From the NCBI GenBank assembly GCA_964036275.1, contig OZ038438.1:3354978-3418977 (forward strand): DNA of 64,000 nt, given 5' to 3'. Each line of letters begins with the position of its first letter. Within the stretch, counting starts at the first letter, position 1. Shown here one piece after another: positions 35,486-48,701 of the stretch. The DNA comes from Litoditis marina. Taxonomy: Eukaryota > Nematoda > Chromadorea > Rhabditida > Rhabditidae. Position numbers and translations under genes: made by a program. The notes under the pieces were generated by a model. That model was not told the origin of the DNA. It made no database searches and was given only the letters and a program-made list of their open reading frames with translations.

Positions 35486-36268
35486 CAACACCTAGAAAAA
35501 CGTGAACAAATACCACACCTGAACGACAGGGCGACGAAACTTTAAATACAAAAAAGGAAAGCTTAACTGTCATGTCATGTCATGTCATTTAACTGTCAAT
35601 GTGTTCCACCACCTCATTATCGGGTGCGATAAAATATTTGAAATATTTCTTGATAAACTTTTCTAATCGGAAAACAGCCAGAAATAATCGCACGTGTTTT
35701 TCATTTTAAAAACACGTTTTAAACAGACAGAATTATCGGAGCAAACATTTTGTAATTATTCCAAAATTCACTGGTCCACTTAGTAGGACCATCGTACGTT
35801 GACAGAGCTTAGACATGGAAAAAAATCTTTTAAAATTCTGTCTATTTATAGGTACAACTGCGAGCAACGCAACTATTCTTGTAGACTGATATGTTCTTGC
35901 AATGAAGTGTGCTAATAGCTTGTTGTTTGTTGAAATGGATGTGAGACACGATGTGGTTTGATCTGCATAATATCCAGTTTTGACTGAAACCCAGCGAGAC
36001 TGAAATTTTGAAATCGAGACTGAAATTTGAAATTTTGACTGAAAGAGAATTCGGACATTATGACGCGGTTGCTCATCAAACTACCACGCATATGTGGTCA
36101 AATGGAGCAAAATCGAAAATAAGATATGAGCAAGGCAATAATGAACCAAACAAACTAATTCGGGACTAGTCATGAAATTTCGGTTTGAATATTTGGAGTT
36201 TGGAAAGAATTTTAGTTTGTAAATGTTTTGGTAGAGGTTAGGGAAATCGTAATACATTCAGCAAACAC

Positions 36269-36862
36269 GGTGAATTCTATATCTAAATTGGTTTTTAGGT
36301 AACCTAACCCTTTTTCGGTAACCTATTTTTCAGGCAACCAGAATAAGTCATTCAAAATAAAAAGTCATTAAGGTAAAAGTCATTTGAAAGTAAAAGTCAT
36401 TAAGTACAGAAACAGTTTAGATTCAGAAATAAAGTTTTCGAAAATTTTCGTATTTTCAAATCCTGACTAAAAGTGAGTTAAAGAAGGACGATTATGTGGT
36501 CCAATCGCAACGCTTCAGTCCTTTAAACCGCAATATATTTTTCAATTGCAGTTTAAAGGACCGATGTAACGGGATTGGTCCACATAATCGTCCTTCTTTA
36601 ATGACTTATACTTTCAAATGACTTTTACTTTAATGACTTTTTATTTTGACGGGTTACCTCGGTAGGTAACCGGTAAGTAACCTAAAATGAAAAACCGGTT
36701 ACCTGTTTTTCTGACGCAAAATGTCGTTTTTACTGTTAGTTTGAACGGTAACCGGATTTTAATTTCAGGTTACTTCCAGGTTACCTACCAAGGTAACCTG
36801 AAAAAAGGTTAGCAAAAAAAGGGTTAGGTTACCTAAGAACCCGGTTAGTTGTAGAATTGGCC
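36269..36862. repeat. GAATTC-end foldback carrying a nested TTAA MITE
   Basis: Starts GGTGAATTCTATAT and ends GTAGAATTGGCC, with GGTAACCT arms. MITE copy 4 sits inside it, so the foldback is the older insertion. The presumed 9-bp flanks agree only in AGCA, consistent with age. Confidence 0.8.
36478..36601. mobile_element. TTAA-flanked palindromic MITE, copy 4 (nested)
   Basis: TTAA at both ends and almost identical to copy 2. Inserted within the foldback element 36269-36862. Confidence 0.85.
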
Positions 36863-37407
36863 AGCACTCTAAATAGTCACACAGGCAAGATATATTTTCC
36901 AACGAACATTCACTCGTCAAAAACAGACTGAAAGTTTCAATTTCATACTGTAGCATGCAGTTTACGTGAGGATGAATAAGAGTAGACAACATTTAAATCG
37001 GGTTTCCCGCTCATTGTTTAAGCTGCTACAATGCGAAATACATGCGCCACGGTCCCACGAAATTCAAAAAATTATTTTTATATTATCGCGTTTCTCAGTC
37101 ATTCGTTCGTTGTTATAACTAAACGTTGACTACGTAAATTGATAGTTGAATGACCATGTGGTTCTTGAACTATTCACTCCGAGAATACGTACAGGTCATA
37201 CAGGATGAGGGCTGTAAAAAGTTGTGGATGTGGAAATTGAAAAAATGACTTGATCTCGATTCGATGTTGTTTCTGTATTCGAGACTTTTCAATTATGTCT
37301 TTTCATGTCTTTTTTGTACAATTAATATTTACCGTGTTCCTTATTTATATAACCAACCGTTCTCATTCTTAAATATCTGTGTTTTAGCGACTTGAACTGG
37401 TTCATTG

Positions 37408-40400
37408 ATGACTCTATTGAGCAAATTCGTCGAGAAGGAGTTGCAGCCCGGATTTTGGGATAGTTTATTCAAGGTTAGGGCCATGAAGTATTACAATAGA
37501 TTAAGTTAATGTACGAATTTTGAAATATTGTATAGAATGTGCAGTTCCCTGTCCATTGAGACCAATAATCAGTCATAGAATTTCAAATTGCAGAAAGTTT
37601 CGCAGAGAGCATATATCGAGGCCAGGCAAAAGAATCTATCAACTGAAGTGGCGAATGAAAACAACGAGAAGAATAGATACAGTAATGTCGTTCCATGTGA
37701 GTGGTACGATTTTGTTCATACTATTTGATTTATTCATGTCTTTGTACAATGGTAGATTACCAATGCAAGAAAGGAGACGTATTTTTATCATGCAAGAATC
37801 ATTAATTCTCTTTTCTTTCTTTTTCGAGATTGGACTTTTCCTCACATTTCATTTCTATCGAAAACTTGATAAATTCGTGTTTCATGATCGTGGTCTCCAA
37901 TAATTATCAAAGAAAACTATGAAGCATGTAACGTTACAGATGATCAAAATCGGGTAATATTATCGAGCTCGGAGCCGACTACTACCGATTATATCAACGC
38001 TTCGCCAGTGAACATCTCAAAGGCAAACAGATCCTACATTTTAACACAGGTATGTCCATTATTGTTCAGCTACTACTGCCTAAAAATCTCGGTTTATTGG
38101 TGTCCATTGGGGTTTATTTTTGTTAGCGAAAGATAACCTAAACCAAAAATTTGTTTTTGTTTCAGGGCCCTGTAGTCAATTCCAATGTTGATTTCTGGCG
38201 GATGATTTGGCAGAAAAATATTTCTACAATAATCATGCTCAATAAAGTTATCGAAGGAGATATGTTGAGGCTAGTTGTCTTTTTCAACGTGATAAACATT
38301 GTGTTTTAGCAGTCAGAATCTACAATTATCACGTTAGTTTTGTAGGATTAATCTTCATAGTATGTTGGCAGTCCAATGATTCTACAACTCGTTTGTAGGT
38401 GCGAACAGTATTTCCCAACATCGGAGGAGTCTCCCGTTCAGTTCGATTTTGTCACGGTGACGCTGGAAAGTGAAGAGAAATACGACAATTTCGTGGTCAG
38501 GAAAATGATGATTAACATCACTGGAGAAGGTGAGTTGGTTGTCAATTTCTCAATTGGTTCTCAGTTGACTGTACTTCATAAGGAGTACCGTATAGAAACT
38601 ATATCTGGTTCTGGTTAAGGTAACCTTTCCAGTCGGTGACGTTACTTTTAATTATATAAAACCCTCAAATATAATTATGTTTTCCGGGAGAGTAATCTCC
38701 ACATTTTCAGCGGAAGGAGTAGTGATTACCCATGTTCAGTATACTGAATGGCCCGATTTCGGCGTCCCAGGGTGCACGGATCATTTCCTCGAAATGCTCG
38801 ACTTTATAAAGAGTAAGTGTGGACTAAAGATCTGGATTTACATATATGCATTCTCACAGAACAGTCTTTTTTTTGTAACCAACCCAACATTCCACATTGT
38901 TCAAAGACAACTTACCGGCGAACTTCATGATTAGATACAGTAAGGGGACGTTTTGTGTTCAGCTTCAGCTACGGTATTGTTCTGACGATACGCATTGGAT
39001 AGACCGTAACGTACGATGCGTCGCAAAGCGGTCCGTCCCAATCAATACGTATTGTTAGAGCAATACAGTACCGGCGTAGAACACGGGACGTCCCGTTTAC
39101 ACCCTCGGAACGAGCGGTCGTCTGATATTCTCGTTCACCAGGTTATTAACGAAGGTTGTGACTCTGATTCACTACGCTACTCGAACGAGAAGTACAAGTT
39201 TTTTTTGACGTTCTGTTAGTAGTAATTGTTCCATCATTCTCTATTTTGTATGAAAATGTAACGTTAAATTTGATAGATCTGGGAGTACTTACGGTCAAAT
39301 CCTCGGACCCTCCGGTGGTTGTTCACTGCTCAGCCGGCATCGGGCGTTCTGGCACATTCGTTCTCATCGACTCAGTTTTAAGAATGGTCAGTCCGACTCA
39401 TCCCTCACCCACACACTAGTGAGGTGTGACTATTCCACAGAAAGTAAACCGTTTTTCGATGGATGTTCGTGAAAATTCATGAGTTTGCATCAAATAAAGG
39501 CGAATTATCCCGATATTGACAAAAAAGTAGCTCGTTTTCATCTTTTTTGTTGCTAGTCTGCCAACCTACGTCTAATTTTAGTCTCCAACCAGCTCTTGCT
39601 TTTTTGGTTTAACGAACATGAATTGAACTTTTTCTAGGTAAGCTTGCTGCGCACACTTGAAACTTCTGGCGATTTCTTGACATTAGTGTTTGGAGAACTT
39701 CGGATTCGTTCCTGAATTGAAACTTTTATTACAACTCACATCCGCGAATTGCATATGTGAAACCGGACTTTTCTTTGGGAAACTACCCTCGGAAGGTTTA
39801 GCTGTACATCGCGTGAGCACATGTGATGTCATGGACTGGTAGTTTTGTCATTTATTATTGACTACTATTGTATTTATCTGTTTCAATCATTTAGGTTGAA
39901 CTTGGAGTGGATCCTTCCGATATCTCTATAGAGGATCTCGTTATCAGCATGCGATGGTTAGTTGTCATTTTTTAAACTGTTTTAGAGTAAGTTTATGCTC
40001 ATTAACCATTCGTAACTCCGTTGTCCATTTGTATCAATATCAATCTAGTACCCACAGCTACTTTGAAATTCTCTACGGGCACTTAGCCACTTCGGAGTTC
40101 ATTTCTTTTAACAAATAGTTAGGGACCATATGACAGCGCTGGCGAGGTCATGTATTTCACTTTGCAGTCAACGTCAGGGTGTAGTGCAAACACCCGGCCA
40201 GTTGCGATTCGCTTGCAAAGCTATTGTTGACGGCATTGCAAAGATGAAGTCTGAAAAGTTATCTAGCGGTGACGGTTGGTTTCATTTTTGTTTCTCGATC
40301 CCATATTCTAGAGAGAGCATTGTAATCGATGTTGTATTTGTATCACTGCATGAGTACAAACTAGCATTACATGCTACATATGTAGTAGAATAGAATACGC

Positions 40401-40878
40401 GCTTTTAATGTACCAACGACATATTCCCAAGTTGTTTCACTAGTGTTCAAAAGTATGTTCATATATGCTAGCTGTTATATCATCTGCCACATTTCAGTTG
40501 CTACTGATGCCTCACCCGTCATGAATAAACGCAAATCCGAATGTCAAGATGACGGAGAGGAACGATTATCGAAGAGGTGAGTTCTGATGTTTTCATATCA
40601 TTTCCTCCCCGAATCAGGTTACTCGTGTACACCACGATTTGTACATTGAAGACGATCATATGTTTTTGTATCGGAGTGTGAGCGAGAGACGTTCAGGGTG
40701 CGTCAGGACGATGGCTCGTATCTTCAGACGGGAAGTTCTCGCGAGAATGATCGCGAAGAGCCGTGAGTCGGAGTCTCGAAAGAAGGCCCGCTCAGAGAAG
40801 GCCATCTCTCTCAAATACCTTCTCCTTGGTGGCGCCGTTGCCGCCGCAGCCCTGTTCGCCTACTACTTGTATAAGTGA
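37408..40878 (+). CDS. PTPN1: Non-receptor tyrosine phosphatase, PTP1B/TC-PTP type, tail-anchored
   Basis: Removes phosphate from phosphotyrosine; PTP1B sits on the ER by a C-terminal anchor (family knowledge). Exons: 37408-37473, 37594-37696, 37940-38049, 38166-38263, 38399-38529, 38711-38812, 39277-39386, 39895-39956, 40168-40274, 40498-40576, 40677-40878; 389 aa. Motifs: KNRY with VVPYDQNR (phosphotyrosine loop), DYINAS, DFWRMIWQ, WPDFGVP (D185 acid), VHCSAGIGRSGT (C221 nucleophile), QTPGQLRF (Q-loop). The Q-loop differs from the usual QTADQYRF by Pro and Gly but keeps both glutamines. The last 20 residues are a hydrophobic segment ending LFAYYLYK, matching a tail anchor. It may equal the PTPN1/PTPN2 ancestor. 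The last acceptor could also be 6 nt downstream. The ATG is 20 nt after a splice acceptor. Confidence 0.93.
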
Positions 40879-41135
40879 GACTGTTCTCATTCGATCTCAG
40901 TACTATGTATCTGTTCTTGTTGTTTTTTGTTGTTTCCCTATCGCTCATTTGTCTGGGCGGACGTATGTTGGGTTTCCGTTTTACCAGTCATTGCTTATGT
41001 GGTCGTCCTATGCTCAATCGGTGGGTACTTTTGTTGATCGGTGATATTGCTCTACGTACTACTCTCAATGTGATAAGTGATCAATGTATTAACTTATAGA
41101 AGGAAAATTCTATCCATTACGAATAACCACCCTGC

Positions 41136-41141
41136 AATAAA
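41136..41141 (+). terminator. Poly(A) signal of PTP
   Basis: AATAAA 257 nt past the PTP stop, followed by a T-rich stretch; only about 170 bp separate it from the RAE1 start. Confidence 0.7.
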
Positions 41142-41310
41142 ATGTTTTATCTGCTTGTTTTTGGTCCATGTTCTCAGCAGAACCGTCTTTTCGGTACACT
41201 GAATACTTTTATCTGTCGTCACTTTATTTCTGTTTATAACACAGATGTGTATATACAAACAGTATTTTATATTCCAGCAACCTTACTAATAGGGTTGACT
41301 GCGATTGCAG

Positions 41311-44300
41311 ATGTTCGGTTCATCTAATTTTGGTGCATCGAAAACAACGTCTCTGTTTGGGTCGTCAGCAGCGACGGGCTCTAATGAAGACATCAAGGTG
41401 AGTGTCATTGTGTAGGAAGCCTGATCCGTTTTGTCTCTCGTCGGCAAATAAACTTCCTTGTCTTGAATAAAACGGATTTGCTCGAGAGAAAAGGCTGATA
41501 GGAATGTTTTTTATTCGTCATTTCAAAAAGTTTAAAAGTCGATCGGATGTGTCTGTGGCGGCATGGGAAAGATTTAATTTAATCCCGTTCATATTAAGGT
41601 GGACAGTTCCCCGGAGGATACAGTGCAGGTGTTGAAGTTCAGTCCGCCAACAACGGAGAAACGACTGCTAGCTGCCGGCAGTTGGGATGGGGTGCGTGTC
41701 TGGGACCTACTAATTACCGCACCGGGTGAAATACCGCACCGCGATTTGAAAATACCGTACCACACCAGCGAAAGTTTGCGTATTTTTTCAAAAAAAAAAT
41801 CCAAAATCTTTAATTTTGCAATCAAAATAGTTTCTAAAGCAGAAATTCTATACTTTGTCAGAGTTGTCATCAAAAACCTAATTCTCGATCGCTGTTTTGC
41901 GCGTGATCGTTCGATTTGGCAACAACTCATTAACCCTCCACTCTTACCTTTAGGTGATCCGAGTGTGGATGATGAATGACAATGGTCAATGTGAACCGAA
42001 AGCCCAGCAGACAATTCCCGCACCCGTGCTGGATATAGATTGGACTGATGTTAGTGGCGGTGTCATTATAGTTTATGGTTTGTAAGCATTGCTAATAGCC
42101 AGACAAAGCTAGGCTTTTCTTCATTTCCGAAAAGGAAATAATACAATGCTATGATTTTCTATAAAAAAAGGTCTCATTTTTTGCAGTAAATGTGTGGTAC
42201 CGTCTCAGGACACGGTTGTTTCTGTTTGTGTAACGTTTAGTTAGCCCCAGTGCCAGTGTCAAATCGCAACTTGTGTCTCATCAACGGCACAATCAAAATG
42301 ACTTACAATCTCAGCACCCTTACAATCTCAAACTCAGAACGATTAGCGCCAAGTTTCTGCAACTTGCCAGCTACAAAAACGAGAGAGCATGGAGGTCAAT
42401 GACGCGCAGACAGGCTAAAACAGTCTGCGTCTCTCTGACCTGCACACTCTCGTTCAGCCAATAAAAAGTGGCTGGGAGTTGTCTGAGAATTGGCTATCGT
42501 TACGGCTCATGTGCACATTTTCTGGCCTCAAAGTACATTCTTTTCAGGATGGCTCAAGAATTTTCATAGCAGCTGCCGATAAAGATGTTCGATTGTGGGA
42601 TTTGGCTTCCAATCAAATAGCTGTGGTTGGCACTCACGATGGACCTGTCAAAACTTGTCATTGGATCAAAGGTTCGTTTCTTACTACCATAACAATTATA
42701 TATTCGCTATAATATACTGTCTTTGTCTTGCTATTATAGATGTTTTTCCTATTTCTAGGAGAACTTGAAATACACTCTCATTTGGTCTGAAGTCAGGAAT
42801 ACCTGATAGGTCTAGTTAAATCAATAGTCTTTGTCTATTCGCCCCCCCCCCCTTTATTTGTAATCATTATTCGATATGTGTTTATCAAATAATAGGACTA
42901 ATAGATGTTAAATTCATTTCATGGTACACCTATACAAATTACGCTACTGCTAATCTGAGTTGAACTGAACTTTTATCGACTGTTGCTCGGCTTATTTGCT
43001 TGATTTTCAGGGACGAATTATTCATGTTTAATGACTGGTTCTTGGGATAAAACTTTGAGGTTCTGGGATATGCGGCAGCTTCCTACACAAACGTCCCTTG
43101 CCAATATACAGGTAAGTCTTTAGTGTACTACAGTAATGGACTATGTCGCGCTAATGTGAAAAAGGTGATTATAAAGGGTGAAAGTGAAGAAGAACCAACA
43201 ATTTTCACGCTGGTCATAATATTTTCCTTACTGCAGCTGCCCGAGCGTGTCTACTGTGCCGATGTTGTATATCCTATGGCTGCCGTATGCTTAGCAAATA
43301 AAACCATCAAAGTAAGTTCAATTTTGACGATCATATTTAGTTATTCATATAGAATGCGATGTAAGGGAGCTTTAATTTCTGCTGTAGCAAATGAGAGTTA
43401 TGTCTCAATGATCCAATTTATCTAATCATGTTTCATTATTTTCAGGTGTATTCGCTGGAAAATGGTCCACAAGAAGTGAAGACAATCGAAAGTTCTTTGA
43501 AGTTTCAAGTGAGTTTTCTCGAGCTTGTATATACATGATTCTTGCGGAGGTTCAAAACTAGTTGTAGTGCAACCGTGTCACCGAATTGACATTGGTGACA
43601 GTCGTATATTGTTAGAAACCCCGACCAGCTGTAACAAGACTGATATTAACCAGGTATAAGTTGTAATCGTCTGTAACCTCAGCTCACTACTTTTTATATT
43701 TTGTATATGCTCATCACGCAGTATTCCATGAATGTCACAAATAACTTGAAAAGTTCTGTCAGCCATCTGGCTGGATTGTACGTTTCAACCGTTTATTACC
43801 AGCGTAGGAAACCTTCGTTTCACCTCATATTCCATCCAATCGTACACTGTGGGGTAGTTTATTGGGGATCGTGCTCAAAAATTTGACATGGGTCTTCTCT
43901 AAACGAGCCTCGTCTGTTTTGAAAACGGAACTGTCTTGCAATGGAATAATAACAAGGTAGAACCTGCAATTAGTCGAAAAATTCAACGTGTCAATCTATG
44001 AATTTGATGATTACTAATACAGAGTCAATATGTGTTTCATTTCATTACTGATCTAGTAGTTTATGGTTGTGTTTCAGCATCGGTGTATTTCCATCTTCAA
44101 GGACAAGAACAACAGTATGCCGTGTGGCTTTGCAGTTGGTTCCATAGAAGGTGGGTGTAGTCAAAAAAGGCTGCGTTGATCTAATCGAAATAACAAAAGT
44201 TCGATGTTTATTGTTCCGAAATGATTGTTAAATTTCTTTTCTCTCTCTTTCTCTATCTTTCTCTCTTTCTGCCGTTCCTACTTGCTGAAATTCGCCGTGA

Positions 44301-47202
44301 AAATTAATCATTAAATATCATATACTATCATACACCAGTAAAGTCCGACTAAGCGACAAAAAGTAATCCGTTTTCAGATGTAAACACGTGAAAATTTAGA
44401 ATTTTTCCAAAAAAATAGACCGATTTGCATCTTTTCAGCTGAAAAGTAGTCTGTTTTTCTAATTTTTCTGACTATTCGGACAACCTTGCTGGTGTATGTA
44501 TACTATTCAATCATTTCAGCATGTTCTAGTTATATTCTGATTCTATCCAGATCCAGCCAGTGTTTACTTTTCAAATTCGTTAGTTTGTATAATCACTTTT
44601 TGTTGAAACTTCATATTCTCTCTCTCCCTCCATGTCTGTGTTTGTATCTCTCTCTCTTTTTCTCTCTCTCACTCCCTTTTTATCTCTCTCTCTCTCACTC
44701 TCTCTCTCTCTCTCTCTCTATGTTTCTCTCTCTCTATGTCTCTCTCTCTCTCTCTGTCTCTCTCTCTCACACATGCCAGTGCGGTGTGACTATTCTTTTG
44801 GAAGAAATATGTTTTTCCTGTTAATTTTATGGATTTTGGTAGGCGCCTATAGCTTTCTGAAGCTCGATTTGTATGGTACAACTTTTTTGGATGAACCACT
44901 CAATTACTCGATTCGTTCAAACCTTTTTCTCATCTTGTATGGCGCTCCCGTTTAAGCATCTGATTTTTCATAGAATTTTTGCCTTACCATGTTCCTGTAT
45001 ACACTCAGTCATTAACTTTATGAATGTCATCTAGAAATGAATAGTCAAAAATTTATTTTAATCATGAGTTTTACGATTACGCTATTCTAAAACGTTGTCG
45101 GTAATCTCTGATTTATCCAGTACTGATGTCATGGCTCCGTTAATCACCCTTTGATTATGAGTTGTTTGCTGAGCTTCCTTCCCTCGCTCCTCTCTACTTT
45201 TCTCTCTCTCTAACTCTTCTTTCTTTTCTCGTTTTATACTTGTTGCATATACCCCTGCCCCCCCCCCCACTTCGGCCTCTATTTCAATGATGCTTCCGTA
45301 ATATTAGTTGGCTGTTCGAAAAGTATATTCTAGCAATTGCATTTAGTGGATCGAATTTCGCTTGTTGTCATATGTGGATGGTGCATGCGCATACATATTG
45401 GTGACAATATATGATGTGCCCCATGGGTACAGTTAGGAGGCTATTTCTGCAATTATATTAAACTTCAATATACGCCCCCGTTTGTTTTTCTCACGGTGAC
45501 AATATTTGCTTCGCGCATGCTCGAACGGAAACATTATCGCGTCATGACTTATATGTTTGATGTAGACAATTTAGTGAAACTGTAGTTGAAATGCTCTACA
45601 AAACACACTGAGAGTAACGTTTGGAAATGCAAACAATAAGGTCGATCGGCGAAGTATTTTCACGGGGGTAGACAATTCGTCTTTCTTCGATAGCAGGCTG
45701 GAAAGATCCCTTAGGTGGGATTTAGATAGTGAGAGGTTCACCAAGTTATTAGTTCCTACCGGAATGAACGAAACGTTACAGCATACAGTATACCTAACCG
45801 AATATGACAGAAACTTCATACACCTCAGTGTTTACCGAAAAAATGACGAAAAGCCACCTCAGGGCTTTCGGCACGAATTTGAGAGTGGTATGGTTAGTTC
45901 TCTGCCAAAAGTCGACCGTTTGCTATCAAAGCAAGGTCATAGGTCATATCACTCTAACATGTTTTTAAAGTAATGATTCTGCCTGCAATCCTGACTATGT
46001 TTGACGGTAAAGTTTGCAGGTCGTGTTGGTATTCAGTTCGTGGAGGCGGCCAACCCCAAGGATAATTTCACATTCAAATGTCACCGATCCGCCGAAATCG
46101 TCAACGGATTTCAGGAGATTTACGGGGTGAGGAGATTTCCTTGGTTTCACGTGGATAAAGCGGGATTCGCACTGTTTTTCAACCTCGGAATTCTTGTGAT
46201 ATACTTTTTGGGCTAGACTGAACATCGTACCACCTCGTGCACTGGTTCAATGGAGAGAACGCAAAGATTAACAGGAAAGGGTGAGCAGGCCTCCCAGGTT
46301 GGCACAGATCTGTCACATTGCTTACTCGCATTATTGAATTTGGAGGTGAAAGGAATATGCAATGACTGGCTCTTGTCTTTGTGACACAGCCTCGTTACAT
46401 ATTCATGCAGTGTTGTGATGACGATTCGCTGCCAGCTGATTGACAGGCTTGACGGACTCCTTTTAGCAAGGATAGATGGGGATAGTTGTTTGTGGTTTGT
46501 TTCTTACTGGTTGATTGGTTACAGGTGAATGCTATTGCCTTCCATCCCCAGCACGGTACCCTGATAACACTAGGATCCGATGGCAGGTATCAATCATTTG
46601 CGAACACTGTTTTTATCGGCACAACAACAGTTCACTTGACTATTTCGTAATGATGATGGGTGTTGTCACAAACCGCTGAAGTTATCTAAAATCCCTAAAT
46701 GTTACTCAAAGTTAGCCACCTTTTCCCAGATTTCATTGGAAAGAGTATGCATTATACGAGTTTATCTGGCTATTCAGCAAAGATTGTGTTGTTGTTGTTT
46801 AGGTACTCGATGTGGGACAAGGATGCTCGAACGAAACTGAAATCATCTGACGCTCACGGCCTTCCCTTGACTGCGGTGGATGTCCATTCATCCGGACAAA
46901 TCATGGCCTATGCGATCGGATATGATTGGAGCAAAGTTAGTTTGTTAGAGAATGGGAATCAGTTTCTTTCCATGTGATTTTTTAGTTCTCCGCTCGCTTT
47001 GTTAGATAACGGGAAGCAGTTTCATTCCAAATTGGTGTGAAGGACCTATTCTATTCGTTTTTGCTTATTTAAGATGAAACTTGTTTGAACTTTAATACAA
47101 GGAATGCCAACATTTCAGGGACACGAGGGGAACACGCAGCCTGGTTCGCAAATAATTCTACACAAATGCTTCGATGATATGAAGCCGAAATCGAAAAAGT
47201 AG
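41311..47202 (+). CDS. RAE1: mRNA export factor RAE1 (WD40)
   Basis: RAE1 is a WD40 beta-propeller that binds NUP98 at the nuclear pore and acts in mRNA export and spindle assembly. Exons: 41311-41397, 41599-41691, 41954-42049, 42548-42671, 43011-43111, 43237-43311, 43446-43508, 44078-44150, 46020-46126, 46525-46586, 46803-46935, 47119-47202; 365 aa, near the usual 368. Diagnostic stretches: FG-rich N-terminus ([11 protein letters not shown]), [77 protein letters not shown] and a KPKSKK C-terminus. The AG of a splice acceptor directly abuts the ATG. The 1.9-kb eighth intron holds TC microsatellites. Confidence 0.96.
42842..42852. repeat. C homopolymer in RAE1 intron
   Basis: A run of about ten C. 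Confidence 0.8.
44332..44495. mobile_element. TA-flanked short foldback (CACCAGTAA ends)
   Basis: Begins TACACCAGTAAAGTCCGACT and ends inverted GTCCGA...TTGCTGGTGTA. TA borders fit Tc1/mariner-type insertion. Related halves flank NUBP1 exon 4. Confidence 0.7.
44617..44770. repeat. (TC)n microsatellite in RAE1 intron
   Basis: Long CTCTCT tract with TATG interruptions; a shorter tract lies at 44236-44270. The Leu/Ser reading frames across it are not genes. Confidence 0.9.
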
Positions 47203-47407
47203 TCGTTCGGGCTTGCTAATTCGCTATTACTTTTCATGTTAGAATGATGTTCATGTTATAATCACTTTGTATTTATTTCCTACCAATTCAACAGGTGTTT
47301 TACCATTATTGCAACACTGTTCATCCTGCAGGTTTGTTATTTTGTTTTGCTAAGGACAGTGATGATATAACCCGGTCTCTAATTGTTGTTCTCATTCACT
47401 TGAATTG

Positions 47408-47413
47408 AATAAA
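47408..47413 (+). terminator. Poly(A) signal of RAE1
   Basis: AATAAA 205 nt past the RAE1 stop. Confidence 0.65.
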
Positions 47414-48628
47414 GCTGATTGCAGAAACTTTGGTATGGTCTCCTATCCAATATGTCAACTCATAGTTGTATTTTATACTTCTTTCAAGCTTTTTATAATT
47501 TGTGTAAAATGGAATTGTGCAGAACAACTGTTAATTCGCCTATATCCGTCCCTCAACAGCCATTGCCTGCGGGATGGCCAAATATTGTTCACTAGATATA
47601 GACTAGGGTATGAGTATTGCCTCTCTTCACCCCCCCACTCACTCCCTAGTGTGCGAATGCCATCGATTTGACGAAATGATAGGCACCTGGTCCTAAACGG
47701 GTTGTCCCAGGGGAGACAATTGGCTATTATGCTACTGCGGCATGCAGTCGCATATAGAGACGACATATTGGGTGGTAATGCATCTCGTTTTGCGCACACG
47801 ATGGGGCATGTGATGTGTTCTCATGTACACGCTATGAATGTTAAGTACCAGTCGTGTATTGCAGCATTCCCATTATTGTTTGTCTCCACACGATATTATT
47901 GTTTCAGAAACAACCGAGTTGCCTAGCGATACCCGTAGTCGGCTGTCAGTTAGGTGAGGAGCATATTTACATGTTTCACGGGGCAATGTTCACTCTTGTT
48001 TTGCTAATTATTTATACTTATGATATACAATATATTATTTACGCGCATACACACAAATTAATACCAAAATTGTTAATCCTGGAGAGGACAACACATTAAA
48101 ATACATTATAGACACAAATCATAACATAATGGCATAATATTCGTGGACTCGCGATCAGGAAAGGGTTGTGATTTCAAACCAAAGTTAAAAAGGGAAAAAT
48201 GCAAGCACTCATTGAAAGCAAACGGTCCCTCAATTCCCTGTGCATTACTCAATAGAAATAAACTCGACGAATAAGGGAGAGAGAGACCGCACTTTTAACG
48301 TGTCAAGCATATGTGAATACTGCCAACAGCAAACGGTGACTGCGTTATCAATCATTTGAATTCACACACTGAGAGGTTACGATAAGTAGATGAATCATTA
48401 GAGGGTGTTCGAACAGCCACGCTTTGAAAAGTATTACAAATAGTGAAGATCTCCCAGATAAATGCGCACATTGTGCCTAAACGTATCCCACTTCATAGCT
48501 GTTTGAGAAAGCGTTGGAAAAGGAATGGAGAAATGATCACAGGGGACGACGGGATCAAAAAAGATCTTGGATACCCCGCGCGCGGCTCGCGGGTAGGGGT
48601 GAATTTCATAAGTGAGCGCGGGGAAGCC
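47414..48628. other. Intergenic, between the convergent RAE1 and calcium-sensor genes
   Basis: No exon or repeat recognised. A short GC-rich inverted motif CCCCGCGCGCGGCTCGCGGG lies near 48575-48595, in or near the 3'UTR of the minus-strand gene. Confidence 0.45.
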
Positions 48629-48634
48629 TTTAAT
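48629..48634 (-). terminator. Probable poly(A) signal of the calcium sensor
   Basis: ATTAAA on the minus strand, 67 nt past the stop. Confidence 0.45.
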
Positions 48635-48701
48635 ATATCAAATCAGTGTACGAATTAGTGTGAAGGTGCATGCTTAAATCACCGACGATCCTATAGTGTG
48701 C

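Larger units (their letters stand above)
35486..37407. other. Intergenic, SLC6 to PTP
   Basis: No exon found. Apart from the nested foldback/MITE at 36269-36862 I see only AT-rich DNA. TGTCA repeats occur at about 35569-35588. Confidence 0.55.

Noticed and set aside
38262..38270. GC-AG intron in the PTP gene (donor after ATGTTGAG)
   Set aside because: A GT donor five bases upstream (AT|GTTGAG) keeps the frame and gives the family-like GDMCEQYFP, so a GC donor is unnecessary.
41692..41720. Extending RAE1 exon 2 through VRVWDLL as the normal coding path
   Set aside because: The next exon (41954) encodes the conserved VIRVW and continues in phase only from the GGG|GTGCGT donor; the extension would duplicate the blade end.
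44486..44955. Leu/Ser-rich proteins of 107-112 codons
   Set aside because: They are translations of a (TC)n microsatellite within a RAE1 intron.
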